Origin: Acidobacteriota bacterium | GTDB taxonomy: Bacteria; Acidobacteriota; Thermoanaerobaculia; Multivoradales; Multivoraceae | Assembly: GCA_003388555.1 (NCBI GenBank) | Contig: QQVD01000015.1 | Span: forward strand, 1 to 64,000 | DNA: 64,000 nucleotides | Reading direction: 5' to 3' | In this document: positions 53,123 to 62,172 of the stretch, in pieces | Layout: every line of letters starts with the position of its first letter | Position numbering within the stretch: the stretch's first letter is position 1 | Program-made: the position numbers and the translations under genes | Notes under the pieces: model-generated | What the model was told of the DNA's origin: nothing | The model's input: only the letters and a program-made list of their open reading frames with translations | The model's database searches: none

Positions 53123-54037
53123 TCAGCGCACCGCGGCGAGCGCCAGGTAGGAGAAGTCCGGCATCACCAGGCCGTCGCGTCGGCCCGCCAGGTAGCGGCG
53201 CTGCGCCTCGCGGGTGTCGAGGATCTCGTCGACCTCGAGGCCCGCCTGGCGGATCAGCTCGGTCGCCTCGCGGCGGTCGAAGAACGACAGCATCTGCTCG
53301 CCGACTCCGGCGACCGAGAGGCGCAGCGAGCGCAGCAGCAGGCGGTCGGCACGCCGCGGCAGGCTGCGACTCCAGAAGTCGAAGGCGATCTGGCTGCCGG
53401 CCGGCTGTGCGGCGACCACCCGCAGGGTGTCGAGGATCGCCTTGCGGGTCAGGTAGTAGGTGCAGCCGAGCCACGAGAAGAAGGTAGGACGCGAGGCGTC
53501 GTGGTGGCTGTCGGCGAGGGCCTCGCGCAGGGTCTGGCGCTCGAAGTCGATCGGCACCAGCTCTGCGTGCGGCGGCCAGTCGATACCGAGCACGGTGAGC
53601 CGCTGCCGCTTCGCAGACTGGGTCTCCGGATGGTCGAGCTCGAAGACCTTGAGCCGTTCCTCGAGGTGGCGCGACCTCAGGGCATAGGTGTCGAGCCCGG
53701 CGGCGAGGATGACGTACTGGGCCACCGGAGCCTCGTCGCGCTCCATCGCTTCGCCCAGGCGATCCTCGGCGTAGCGGCTGCGCACCACCACCTGGGCGCG
53801 CAGGCGGCGGGTGCCGGTGGGGAAGCGTCCGGCCCACGGAGCGGCGGCGGCGGCGCTCTTGGCGAGCCGCCGCCGGGCCCTCGCCCACGGCTCGACCGCG
53901 GCCTGCGCCCAGCCGGCGCCGAGCAGGTCGGCGGCGTAGCCGTCGTCGAGCACGACCGGCTCGTCGTCGAGCAGCAAATGCGCGGCGCGCAGGGCGGCGG
54001 TGCCCTCCGCGGTACGACTGCGCTGGCTCGGTCTCAT
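53123..54037 (-). CDS. SAM-dependent methyltransferase, COG3315 (leucine carboxyl methyltransferase-like)
   Basis: This 304-residue protein is of the LCMT/PPM family common in actinobacteria and other environmental bacteria, usually O-methyltransferases of unknown substrate. Motifs are an N-terminal helical part (RSRTAEGTAALRAAHLLL, LDDGYAADLLG), YVILAAGLDTYALRS as SAM motif I, KVFELDHPETQSAKRQRL as motif II, and FFSWLGCTYYLTRKAILDTLR followed by FDFWS. ATG 54037 is the sensible start; upstream frame sequence is Arg-rich and unrelated. It is divergent from the acyl-CoA dehydrogenase at 54150 with a 112-base shared promoter region. Confidence 0.88.
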   Translation of the reverse strand: MRPSQRSRTAEGTAALRAAHLLLDDEPVVLDDGYAADLLGAGWAQAAVEPWARARRRLAKSAAAAAPWAGRFPTGTRRLRAQVVVRSRYAEDRLGEAMERDEAPVAQYVILAAGLDTYALRSRHLEERLKVFELDHPETQSAKRQRLTVLGIDWPPHAELVPIDFERQTLREALADSHHDASRPTFFSWLGCTYYLTRKAILDTLRVVAAQPAGSQIAFDFWSRSLPRRADRLLLRSLRLSVAGVGEQMLSFFDRREATELIRQAGLEVDEILDTREAQRRYLAGRRDGLVMPDFSYLALAAVR

Positions 54038-54149
54038 CGGCCGAGCATACGCCGCGTTCGTCGTCTGGCTCGTGGGCCGGTGGGCCGAAGGCGTTACGGT
54101 ACGGGTCCTCCGCCTCCGACCGTCTGCTGCCAACGACCAGGAGACCCCC

Positions 54150-55397
54150 GTGCAGTACCTCGATCCCCGTCTGTTCGACCTCACGATGTCCGAGGAGGCG
54201 CGGCCCCTGATGGACGCCGTGCTGAGTCACATCCGCGAGAACGTGGAGCCGATCACCGAGGAGTTTTTCGCCCTCGACAGTGAGAAGGAGGACCGCTGGT
54301 CCTGGCACCCGCGCCAGCTCGAGCTGCTCGAGGGCGCCAAGCAGAAGGCCAAGGAGTCGGGTCTGTGGAACTTCTTCCTGCCCGAGTCGGAGATCGGCCG
54401 CGGCCTCACCAATCTCGACTACGCCTACATCGCCGTCGAGCTGGGGAAACACGCGCTGGCGTCCGAGTCGCTGAACTGCAGCGCCCCGGACACCGGCAAC
54501 ATGGAGGTGCTCGAGCGCGTCGGCACCCCGGAGCAGAAGGAGCGCTGGCTGAAGCCGCTGCTCGACGGCGAGATCCGCTCGGCGTACGCGATGACCGAGC
54601 CGGACGTCGCCTCTTCGGACGCCAAGAACATCCGCACCAGCGCCGTGCTCGACGGCGACGAGTGGGTGATCAACGGCGAGAAGTACTACATCTCCGGCGC
54701 CGGCGATCCCCGCTGCAAGATCATGATCGTCATGGTGCGCACCAGCCCCGACGCGCACCCGAGCCGTCAGCAGTCGCAGATCCTGGTGCCGATGGACACG
54801 CCGGGCGTGAAGGTGCTCGGCCCGATGCACGTCTTCGGCGAGGACCACGCGCCACGCGGACACATGCACCTGCGCTTCGACGACGTGAGGGTGCCGAGGG
54901 AGAACGTGCTGCTCGGCGAGGGCCGCGGCTTCGAGATCTCCCAGGTGCGGCTCGGCCCTGGTCGCATCCACCACTGCATGCGCTCGATCGGCAAGGCGGA
55001 GAAGGCTCTCGAGCTGATGGTGCGGCGGGGTGCCAGCCGCGAGGCGTTCGGCAAGCCGCTGATCAAGCTGGGCAAGAACCTCGAGCTGGTCTCGCGGGCG
55101 CGGATCGAGATCAACGCGATGCGTCTGGCGGTGCTGCAGGCCGCCAAGGCGATGGACGTGCTCGGCAACCAGGAGGCGAGGGTCTTCGTCAGCGCGGTGA
55201 AGGCGATGGTGCCGGAGAAGGTCTGCCGGATCATCGACGACGCGATCCAGATCCACGGCGCCACGGGCGTCTCCCAGTGGACGCCGCTGGCCCAGCTCTA
55301 CACCGACATGCGCCATCTGCGTTTCGCCGACGGCCCCGACGAGGTGCACCACATGGTGGTCGGTCGCGCCGAGGTGCAGAGCTACGGTCTCTGGTGA
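54150..55397 (+). CDS. Acyl-CoA dehydrogenase (ACAD10/11-like)
   Basis: This 415-residue flavoprotein has the complete acyl-CoA dehydrogenase layout. The N-terminal part is KAKESGLWNFFLPESEIGRGLTNLDYAYI, the substrate/FAD domain SAYAMTEPDVASSDAKNIRT and VINGEKYYISGAGDPRCKIMI, and the C-terminal domain LGPGRIHHCMRSIGKAEKALELMVRRGASREAFGKPL. The IQIHGATGVSQWTPLAQLYTDMRHLRFADGPDEVHHMVVGR tail matches ACAD10/ACAD11-type enzymes, active on long or hydroxylated acyl-CoAs. The start is GTG 54150 with AGGAG five bases upstream; longer frames upstream are non-homologous. Unlike the pair at 3906-6180 it appears to be a self-sufficient homomer. Confidence 0.93.
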   Translation: MQYLDPRLFDLTMSEEARPLMDAVLSHIRENVEPITEEFFALDSEKEDRWSWHPRQLELLEGAKQKAKESGLWNFFLPESEIGRGLTNLDYAYIAVELGKHALASESLNCSAPDTGNMEVLERVGTPEQKERWLKPLLDGEIRSAYAMTEPDVASSDAKNIRTSAVLDGDEWVINGEKYYISGAGDPRCKIMIVMVRTSPDAHPSRQQSQILVPMDTPGVKVLGPMHVFGEDHAPRGHMHLRFDDVRVPRENVLLGEGRGFEISQVRLGPGRIHHCMRSIGKAEKALELMVRRGASREAFGKPLIKLGKNLELVSRARIEINAMRLAVLQAAKAMDVLGNQEARVFVSAVKAMVPEKVCRIIDDAIQIHGATGVSQWTPLAQLYTDMRHLRFADGPDEVHHMVVGRAEVQSYGLW

Positions 55398-55483
55398 GGG
55401 GCGGATCAGCGCCGCCAGGTCGCGCCGGCTAGAATGCCGCGGCTTCGAAGCCGACCGTCGATCTCCCGGGGAACGCCCTGAGC

Positions 55484-56490
<1,007 letters not shown>

Positions 56491-56494
<4 letters not shown>

Positions 56495-57267
56495 GCGTGG
56501 GGCGTTTCAACCACAACGGCGTGTGGGCGATCTACCAGTTCGAGATCGCCCGTGCCCTGCGCACGCTCGGCCAGAGCCTGGTGGCGCCGGTGATCAGCAC
56601 CTCGCTCTACTTCATCGTCTTCGGTTCGGCGATCGGCTCGCGCATGCGCGAGGTCGAGGGTGTCTCCTACGGTGCCTTCATCGTGCCGGGACTGATCATG
56701 CTGTCGCTGTTCACCGAGAGCCTGTCGAACGCCTCGTTCGGCATCTACTTCCCCAAGTTCACCGGCACGATCTACGAGCTGCTCTCGGCTCCGGTGTCGT
56801 TCCTCGAGGTGGTGCTGGCCTACGTCGGCGCCGCGGCGACGAAGTCGATCGTGCTCGGCCTGGTGATCCTCGCCACCGCCAACCTGTTCGTCGACGTGCA
56901 GATCCTTCATCCTGTGTGGATGATCCTGTTCCTGGTGCTGACCGCGGTGACCTTCAGCCTGTTCGGCTTCATCATCGGCGTCTGGGCCGACGGCTTCGAG
57001 CAGCTGCAGATCGTGCCGACCCTGATTGTCACGCCGCTCACGTTCCTCGGCGGCGCCTTTTACTCGATCAGCATGCTGCCCACGGCGTGGCAGAAGATCA
57101 CCCTGTTCAACCCGATGGTGTACCTGATCAGCGGCTTCCGCTGGAGCTTCTACGGCCAGGCCGACGTCAGCGTCGGCGTCAGTCTGGCCGCCACCTTCGG
57201 CTTCTTCGCCCTCTGCCTGGTGGTGGTGGGCTGGATCTTCAAGACCGGGTACCGGTTGAAGAGCTGA
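56491..57267 (+). CDS. ABC-2 type transporter permease (YadH-like)
   Basis: This 258-residue membrane subunit has six helices and no large loop, in the YadH/NodJ style. Segments are [95 protein letters not shown]-like [19 protein letters not shown], and [23 protein letters not shown]. The GTG start at 56491 overlaps the ATPase stop (GTGA). Together the two genes form a complete half-transporter pair. No substrate clue is found next to them. Confidence 0.92.
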
Positions 57268-57736
57268 AGGTCTTTGTCGCGGTGCCGTCGCGCCATGGCC
57301 GTCGCCGCCCCCAGCGCACGGCGCGAGAAGATCGGTCGGGTCGGGTCGAACATCGCATCGTCCTCCTGAGGTTGCGACACGCGCCTGCCGCCGCCTGCCG
57401 TGCTCGGGAGAGGGAACGACGTCGGCCCGACGATCCCCTCACTCGCCGACGAAGAACTCGTCGATCCGCTGCCGTGTCTGCACCGCCGCCTCGGTGTCGC
57501 CGAGCGCCTCCTACGCGTCGCGGCCAGGGCGCGCAGGTCGGTCGCCGGCCGGGCATCGACGGCGGATGCTGCCCGAGCCGCGCCTGCGCCCCACGGGACC
57601 TGCCGAGGAATCTCCTCTTCGGAGTGCTGGATCGGGTGCGACGTGTGGTGCGGCGCCCCGGACTCGATTTCGCCGGCAGCCGCTGCACCGGGCATCCGGT
57701 AGATTGGCCGCAACCGAGATCCACGGAGGTGCCGCG
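57268..57736. other. 469-base gene-poor gap with possible decayed coding remnant
   Basis: No intact gene is evident in this gap. On the minus strand a short stretch (57439-57513) reads EALGDTEAAVQTRQRIDEFFVGE before a TGA, and is closed upstream by an in-frame TAG. This looks like the C-terminal end of a tetratricopeptide-type protein whose body is missing, but it is too short to be sure. The last 20 bases carry CGGAGGT, the ribosome site of the esterase gene. Confidence 0.35.
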
Positions 57737-58777
57737 ATGCCTGCCGAGACCCCGCCTGGGAGCGCGACGTGCTCCGCCCGCTCGTGCCTGCTCCTGCTCC
57801 TCGCTCTCAGCGACCCGCTACTGGGGCAGAAGCTGGTCGAGGGATCGATCGTCTCCGAGCTGGTGCCAGGGCCGGTGGAGTACTACGCGCTGCTGCCGCC
57901 CGGGTACGTCACCGAGCAGGGTGCCGAGCACGGCGCCGAGCCGCTGCCGCTGGTGCTCAACCTGCACGGTGGCGGCGGCTCGCGCGAGGTGCTGAAGCGC
58001 CAGCAGCCGATCTTCGAGCGTCTGTGGGCGAGCGGCGAGCTGCCACCGCTGGTGATCGTCACCCCGAGCGTGACGCCGCGCTGCTTCTACATGGACTTCG
58101 AGGACGGCTCGGAGCGCTGGGAGTCGTTTCTGGTCGGGCCGTTCCTCGAGCACCTCCGGGGGCGCTTCGCGGTGCGAAGCGACCGCCGCGGCACGCTGGT
58201 CACCGGCATCTCGATGGGCGGCATGGGGTCGCTGCGGCTCGCCTTCAAGCACCCGCAGCTGTTCGGGGCGGTGGCGGCGATGGAGCCGGGGATCGAACCG
58301 ATCGACGACTGGAGCGACATGCGACCCAAGCACCGGTTCTGGCGCGCCGACGAGCTGATGCAGTCGGCTTACGGCGCGCCCGTCGACCGCGAGTACTGGA
58401 ACGCCAACAACCCGGCGACGATCGCCCAGCGCAGGGCGGCCGAGCTGCGCGACGCGGGGCTGCGCATCTTCCTCGAGGCGGGTGACGAGGACCTCTTCTG
58501 GCTCTACGAGGGCGCCGAGTTCCTCCACCAGGTGCTCTGGCGGGAGAGGATCCGCCACGAGTACCACCTCTACCTCGGCGCCGAGCACGTCGGTCGCACA
58601 CTCGGACCCCGCACCGAGGTGGCCTACCGCTTCCTCGCCGCCGGACTCTCCGACCCCGAGCCCGATCCGGCGGTGGCGGCGGCGCGGCGGCGGATCGACC
58701 CGTTGAAGCGCCGGCTCGACGAGGCCGACCACTACGGCGTCGACGCCGAGCTGGTGGGGAGCTCGCCGCCGCCGTGA
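57737..58777 (+). CDS. Secreted esterase D-like alpha/beta hydrolase
   Basis: This 346-residue exported serine hydrolase has a signal sequence (residues 10-30, ARSCLLLLLALSDPLLG). The esterase/feruloyl-esterase-like fold shows VEYYALLPPGYV, PLVLNLHGGGGSREVL (oxyanion hole), PPLVIVTPSV and the nucleophile elbow VTGISMGGMGSLRLAF with Ser159. Probable acid and base are in EAGDEDLFWLYEGAEFL and LGAEHVGRTLGPR. ATG 57737 follows GGAGGT by six bases. The stop overlaps the GTG of the SLOG gene downstream. It probably cleaves an ester-linked substituent in the periplasm. Confidence 0.88.
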   Translation: MPAETPPGSATCSARSCLLLLLALSDPLLGQKLVEGSIVSELVPGPVEYYALLPPGYVTEQGAEHGAEPLPLVLNLHGGGGSREVLKRQQPIFERLWASGELPPLVIVTPSVTPRCFYMDFEDGSERWESFLVGPFLEHLRGRFAVRSDRRGTLVTGISMGGMGSLRLAFKHPQLFGAVAAMEPGIEPIDDWSDMRPKHRFWRADELMQSAYGAPVDREYWNANNPATIAQRRAAELRDAGLRIFLEAGDEDLFWLYEGAEFLHQVLWRERIRHEYHLYLGAEHVGRTLGPRTEVAYRFLAAGLSDPEPDPAVAAARRRIDPLKRRLDEADHYGVDAELVGSSPPP

Positions 58778-59307
58778 TCGCGGAGCCCGGCCGGCGCCAG
58801 CTGCAGAGGATCGTCTCGGGCGGCCAGACCGGCGTCGACCGGGCAGCGCTGCGCGCCGCCCTCGACCACGGCCTCGAGGTCGGCGGCTGGTGTCCTCCGG
58901 ACCGTGGCGCCGGGGACGGTCCGATCCCCGAAGACCTGCCTCTGCTGGCGACACCGCGCGAGCGCAGCCGCCTCGCTCCCGACGTGCCGCGCTCGCTGCG
59001 CACCGAGTGGAACGTGCGCGACAGCGACGCGACGCTGATCCTGCGTCCGCTCGGCTCGGGCGAGGTGGCGGTCGATCCGGGCACCGCCTTCGCGGCGGTG
59101 GCCGCCGCCTTCTACGGCCGCCCCACCCTCGTCGTCGACCCTCTGGGCGACCAGCGTGCTCGCTCGGTGGAGCGGGTGGTTTGCTGGGTGCGGGCGCTCG
59201 AGGTCGCGGTGCTCGGCATCGGAGGCCCCAGCGAAGGCACCGCGCCGGGGATCGGCGAGGCGACCTACACGCTCGTCGCCGAGGTGCTGCGACGGCTCGA
59301 GAGCTGA
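58774..59307 (+). CDS. SLOG-family 'putative molybdenum carrier' protein
   Basis: This 177-residue Rossmann-like protein has the glycine-rich signature IVSGGQTGVDRAALRAALDHG and LEVGGWCPPDRGAGDGPIPE, then EWNVRDSDATLILRPLGSG and DPGTAFAAVAAAFYGRPTLVV. This is the putative molybdenum carrier subgroup of the SLOG/DprA-YpsA superfamily, thought to bind nucleotides or nucleotide-derived ligands; the molybdenum role is unproven. The start GTG 58774 overlaps the esterase stop by four bases. It converges with the helix-hairpin-helix gene. Confidence 0.9.
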   Translation: MIAEPGRRQLQRIVSGGQTGVDRAALRAALDHGLEVGGWCPPDRGAGDGPIPEDLPLLATPRERSRLAPDVPRSLRTEWNVRDSDATLILRPLGSGEVAVDPGTAFAAVAAAFYGRPTLVVDPLGDQRARSVERVVCWVRALEVAVLGIGGPSEGTAPGIGEATYTLVAEVLRRLES

Positions 59308-59320
59308 GGCGTCGTCCAGC

Positions 59321-60262
59321 TCAGGAGCCGGCGCCCTCGTAGTGCCGCCGGCACTCGACTTCGCGCCCGCGCACCACCCGCCTGCCGACCAGCGAGCCAC
59401 TGGTCTCGGTGACCACGGTGACCTGGCCTTCGCGGTGGTCGTGGTCGTAGTAGTAGAGGATCACCCAGTCGTGGGTGCGACGCAGCTCGTGGGCGCGGGC
59501 GGTGTTCGAGAACAGCGCGGTGAAGTCCCAGGGTCCGCGGCGGTAATGGCCGACCGGCAACCAGGCGCGCTGCTGTGGGTTGAAGCGGCGCGGCGCGATC
59601 TTGTGCAGCCGGCCGGCGGCGACGTCGCGGGCGTAGGCGGCGTCGACGTCGAGCAGGATGGCGACGTCGGGATGGGCGGTCTGCTCGGGCGGCGCCAGCG
59701 TCGCCTGCCGCGGCGCCGAGGTGCGGCCGAGGATCTCCGCCAGGGAGGCGCGGATCGCGGCGCAGCGCCGCTTGCCGACGCCCTCGACCAGCTCGAGACG
59801 GCCGTCGTGGGCCGCCATCTCGAGGCCCTCGAGGGTGTCGATGTGCAGCCCGTCGTGCAGGCGCTCGGCGAGCACCGGACCGATGCCGGGCACCCGCTGC
59901 AGCACGTCTTCGGGGTCGTGGCTGCCGCGCAGGCGCTCGAGCAGGCTCCAGCGCCCGGTGCGCAGCATCTCCTCGATCGCCGCGGCGATACCGGTGCCGA
60001 TCGACGGCAGGTCGACCAGCGCCTCGACGCCGCCGCGGCGCCGGATCTCGGCCAGCGAGAGACGCAGCGATTCGATGGTGTCGGCGGCGTCGCGGTAGGC
60101 CTCGACGCGGCAGGGATTGGCGTCCTGGTCGCGCAGCAGCCGCGCCGCGGCGCGCAGGCGCTCGGCGATGTCGCGGTTGGAGAGCTGCTCTCCGACGGCG
60201 CCGCGCCGCCTGCGTGAACGCCGTGGACGTCGGGAGTCGTTCCAGGGAGGAGGTGCCTTCAT
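59321..60262 (-). CDS. Helix-hairpin-helix (PolX N-terminal-like) protein with unknown C-terminal domain
   Basis: This 313-residue protein has residues 27-185 matching the N-terminal HHH domains of family X DNA polymerases: NRDIAERLRAAARLLRDQDANPCRVEAYRDAADTIESL, ALVDLPSIGTGIAAAIEEMLRTGR, VLQRVPGIGPVLAERLHDGLHIDTLEGLEMAA, and LVEGVGKRRCAAIRASL. The polymerase and PHP domains are absent. Residues 205-313 form a separate domain (DVAILLDVDAAYARDVAAGRLHKIAPRRFNP, FTALFSNTARAHELRRTHDWVILYYYD, VTETSGSLVGRRVVRGREVEC) of unknown function that looks beta-rich. It is probably a DNA-structure-binding or repair accessory protein. The Arg-rich first 25 residues may be beyond the true start. Confidence 0.85.
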   Translation of the reverse strand: MKAPPPWNDSRRPRRSRRRRGAVGEQLSNRDIAERLRAAARLLRDQDANPCRVEAYRDAADTIESLRLSLAEIRRRGGVEALVDLPSIGTGIAAAIEEMLRTGRWSLLERLRGSHDPEDVLQRVPGIGPVLAERLHDGLHIDTLEGLEMAAHDGRLELVEGVGKRRCAAIRASLAEILGRTSAPRQATLAPPEQTAHPDVAILLDVDAAYARDVAAGRLHKIAPRRFNPQQRAWLPVGHYRRGPWDFTALFSNTARAHELRRTHDWVILYYYDHDHREGQVTVVTETSGSLVGRRVVRGREVECRRHYEGAGS

Positions 60263-60372
60263 GTCGCGCCGGCATGGAGGATATCTCCATCGCTACCGGC
60301 GCATCCGGTGGGTGCTACATGATCGAACCTCCCGTCCGATCCGAGGACGGTCCTCGAAAGGAGTCATGGCCC

Positions 60373-60963
60373 ATGCAGAAGATCCAGACCCAGGGGGTGC
60401 ACCACATCACCCTGATCGGCGCCGACCGCCAGACCTCGATCGACTTCTGGGAGGGCGTGCTCGGCATGCCGTTCGTGTTCGAGCAGCCCAACCTCGACGA
60501 TCCCTCCGAGTCGCACCTCTACTTCGATCCCGGCGACGGCACCCTGATCACCATCTTCGCCAGCGAGGACAGGCGACCCGACCGCAGCCCGGTGCCCGAG
60601 GCGATCGGATCGCTGCACCATCTCGCCTTCAACGTCTCGCTGGCGACCTACGAGCGGGCGATGCGCAATCTCGACGACCGCGGCGTGCAGCACTCGGGCC
60701 GCGTCGACCGCGGCTTCATGTGGTCGTGCTACTTCCGCGATCCTCTCGGGCTGCGGCTCGAGCTCGCCTGCTACAAGTTCGAGCTGCCGCCGGGCGTGCT
60801 GCCGAGCCGGATGATGTTCGAGGCGCACCAGATCCGCGTCGCCGCCGGCGACGATCACATCGACGAGCGTCACCTCGCGCTGGCGCTGGAGAAGGTGGTG
60901 CGCGAGGACGCTCCGTCGCTGTCCGAGGACCGGGCTGCGAAGAACCCCTACAAGAGGACCTGA
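60373..60963 (+). CDS. VOC-superfamily (glyoxalase/dioxygenase-like) protein
   Basis: This 196-residue protein is of the vicinal oxygen chelate fold. Metal-ligand regions are GVHHITLIGADRQTSIDFWEGVLGM (His), ESHLYFDPGDGTLITIF, SLHHLAFNVSLATYERAMRNLDDRGV (His) and SCYFRDPLGLRLELACYKFE (Glu). The paired beta-alpha-beta-beta-beta units and ring-cleaving-dioxygenase-like spacing fit a metal-dependent dioxygenase, isomerase or lyase. The N-terminal domain is complete, the second is followed by a 50-residue tail. ATG 60373 is used with GGAG 10-13 bases upstream. It is divergent from the HHH gene. The substrate is unknown. Confidence 0.88.
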   Translation: MQKIQTQGVHHITLIGADRQTSIDFWEGVLGMPFVFEQPNLDDPSESHLYFDPGDGTLITIFASEDRRPDRSPVPEAIGSLHHLAFNVSLATYERAMRNLDDRGVQHSGRVDRGFMWSCYFRDPLGLRLELACYKFELPPGVLPSRMMFEAHQIRVAAGDDHIDERHLALALEKVVREDAPSLSEDRAAKNPYKRT

Positions 60964-61043
60964 GCTCGCCGGCTGCGCGCCGCCAGCTGGTATTCTCGAA
61001 CCCCACCACCGAAGTCCGAGTGAGTCCGAGGGAGGGAGCCGAG

Positions 61044-62156
61044 ATGCGTCTTCGCCACCCGATTCTGCGCTGCGCGATCGCCTGTGCGGTCGGCACGATC
61101 TTTCTTTCGACGGCACAGCCGGCGGCGGCGTCGACCGTCGTCGCGGACGACGCCATCCCACGCACCGAGTCGGGCCGGCCGGATCTCACCGGCACCTACG
61201 ATGCGGCGACCCTGACGCCGCTGGTGCGGCCGCGTGAGTTCGGCGACAAGCTCTTCCTGACCCCCGAGGAGGCGGAGCGCATCGCCGCCGAAGAGCGCGC
61301 CTACCTCGCCGAGCGCAACAAGGCCAGCGACGGTGACCGCGAGGCGCCGCCGGAGGGAGGCGACGGCTCCACCGGCGCCGCCGGCAACGTCGGCGGCTAC
61401 AACGCCTTCTGGGTCGACCGCGGCAGCGGAGCGTTCTCGGTCGACGGCAAGTTCCGCACCTCGATCCTGGTCGATCCTCCCGACGGCCAGATGCCCGAGA
61501 TGACTCCGCAGGCCCGTCGAGCGCGTGCCGAGCGCTACGCCGCCTACCGGCGCGGCAACGACGGCGTCGCCTACTGGGTCGAGGAGGGCGGTCCCGACGC
61601 CCCGGGTCCCTACGACGACATGGAGCAGCGCCCGCACGCCGAGCGCTGCCTGCTCGGGTTCATCGGCGCCACCCCCACCTTCCCCGGCCTCTACAACAAC
61701 TTCAAGCGCATCGTGCAGACCGAGGACCACGTGATGATCCTGGTCGAGATGAACCACGATGCGCGGGTGGTGCGGATGAACTCAGAGCACGCGCCGCCGG
61801 AGATCCGCACCTGGCTGGGCGACTCGATCGGCTGGTGGGAGGGCGACACGCTGGTCGTCGACAGCACCAACTTCCTACCCGGCACGCAGGGCCGCGGCGG
61901 CTCCGAGAACCTGCACGTCGTCGAGCGCTTCACCCTGCAGCCCGGTGGCGACCTGCTCTACCGCTTCACGGTCGAGGATCCCACGGTGTGGACCGAGCCG
62001 TGGACCGGTGAGTACCTGTGGCGCGCCAGCGACGAGAAGGTCTTCGAGTACGCCTGCCACGAGGGCAACTACGCGCTCGGCAACATCATGCGCGGCGCGC
62101 GCCTGATGGAGGCCGACGCGGCGGCGGAGTACGCCGCCGGCGACAGCGACGACTGA
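61044..62156 (+). CDS. Secreted conserved protein of unknown function
   Basis: This 370-residue exported protein has a signal peptide at residues 6-29 (ILRCAIACAVGTIFLSTAQPAAA). The body starts IPRTESGRPDLTGTYDAATLTPLVRPREFGDKLFLTPEEAERI, a phrase I associate with a large family of secreted Acidobacteriota/Gemmatimonadota proteins. Further blocks are PHAERCLLGFIGATPTFPGLYNNFKRIVQTEDHVMILVEMNHDARVV, TWLGDSIGWWEGDTLVVDSTNF, and a C-terminal FEYACHEGNYALGNIMRGAR. Function unknown; a beta-barrel-like binding fold is plausible. ATG 61044 follows GGGAGGGAG. Convergent with the MamK-like actin gene 16 bases away. Confidence 0.85.
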   Translation: MRLRHPILRCAIACAVGTIFLSTAQPAAASTVVADDAIPRTESGRPDLTGTYDAATLTPLVRPREFGDKLFLTPEEAERIAAEERAYLAERNKASDGDREAPPEGGDGSTGAAGNVGGYNAFWVDRGSGAFSVDGKFRTSILVDPPDGQMPEMTPQARRARAERYAAYRRGNDGVAYWVEEGGPDAPGPYDDMEQRPHAERCLLGFIGATPTFPGLYNNFKRIVQTEDHVMILVEMNHDARVVRMNSEHAPPEIRTWLGDSIGWWEGDTLVVDSTNFLPGTQGRGGSENLHVVERFTLQPGGDLLYRFTVEDPTVWTEPWTGEYLWRASDEKVFEYACHEGNYALGNIMRGARLMEADAAAEYAAGDSDD

Positions 62157-62172
62157 GCCGCGCCGGCGGGCC

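Noticed and set aside
57150-57713. 187-codon minus-strand open frame over the permease end and following gap
   Set aside because: It overlaps the well-supported ABC permease antisense and is Ser/Arg/Thr low-complexity without domain features.
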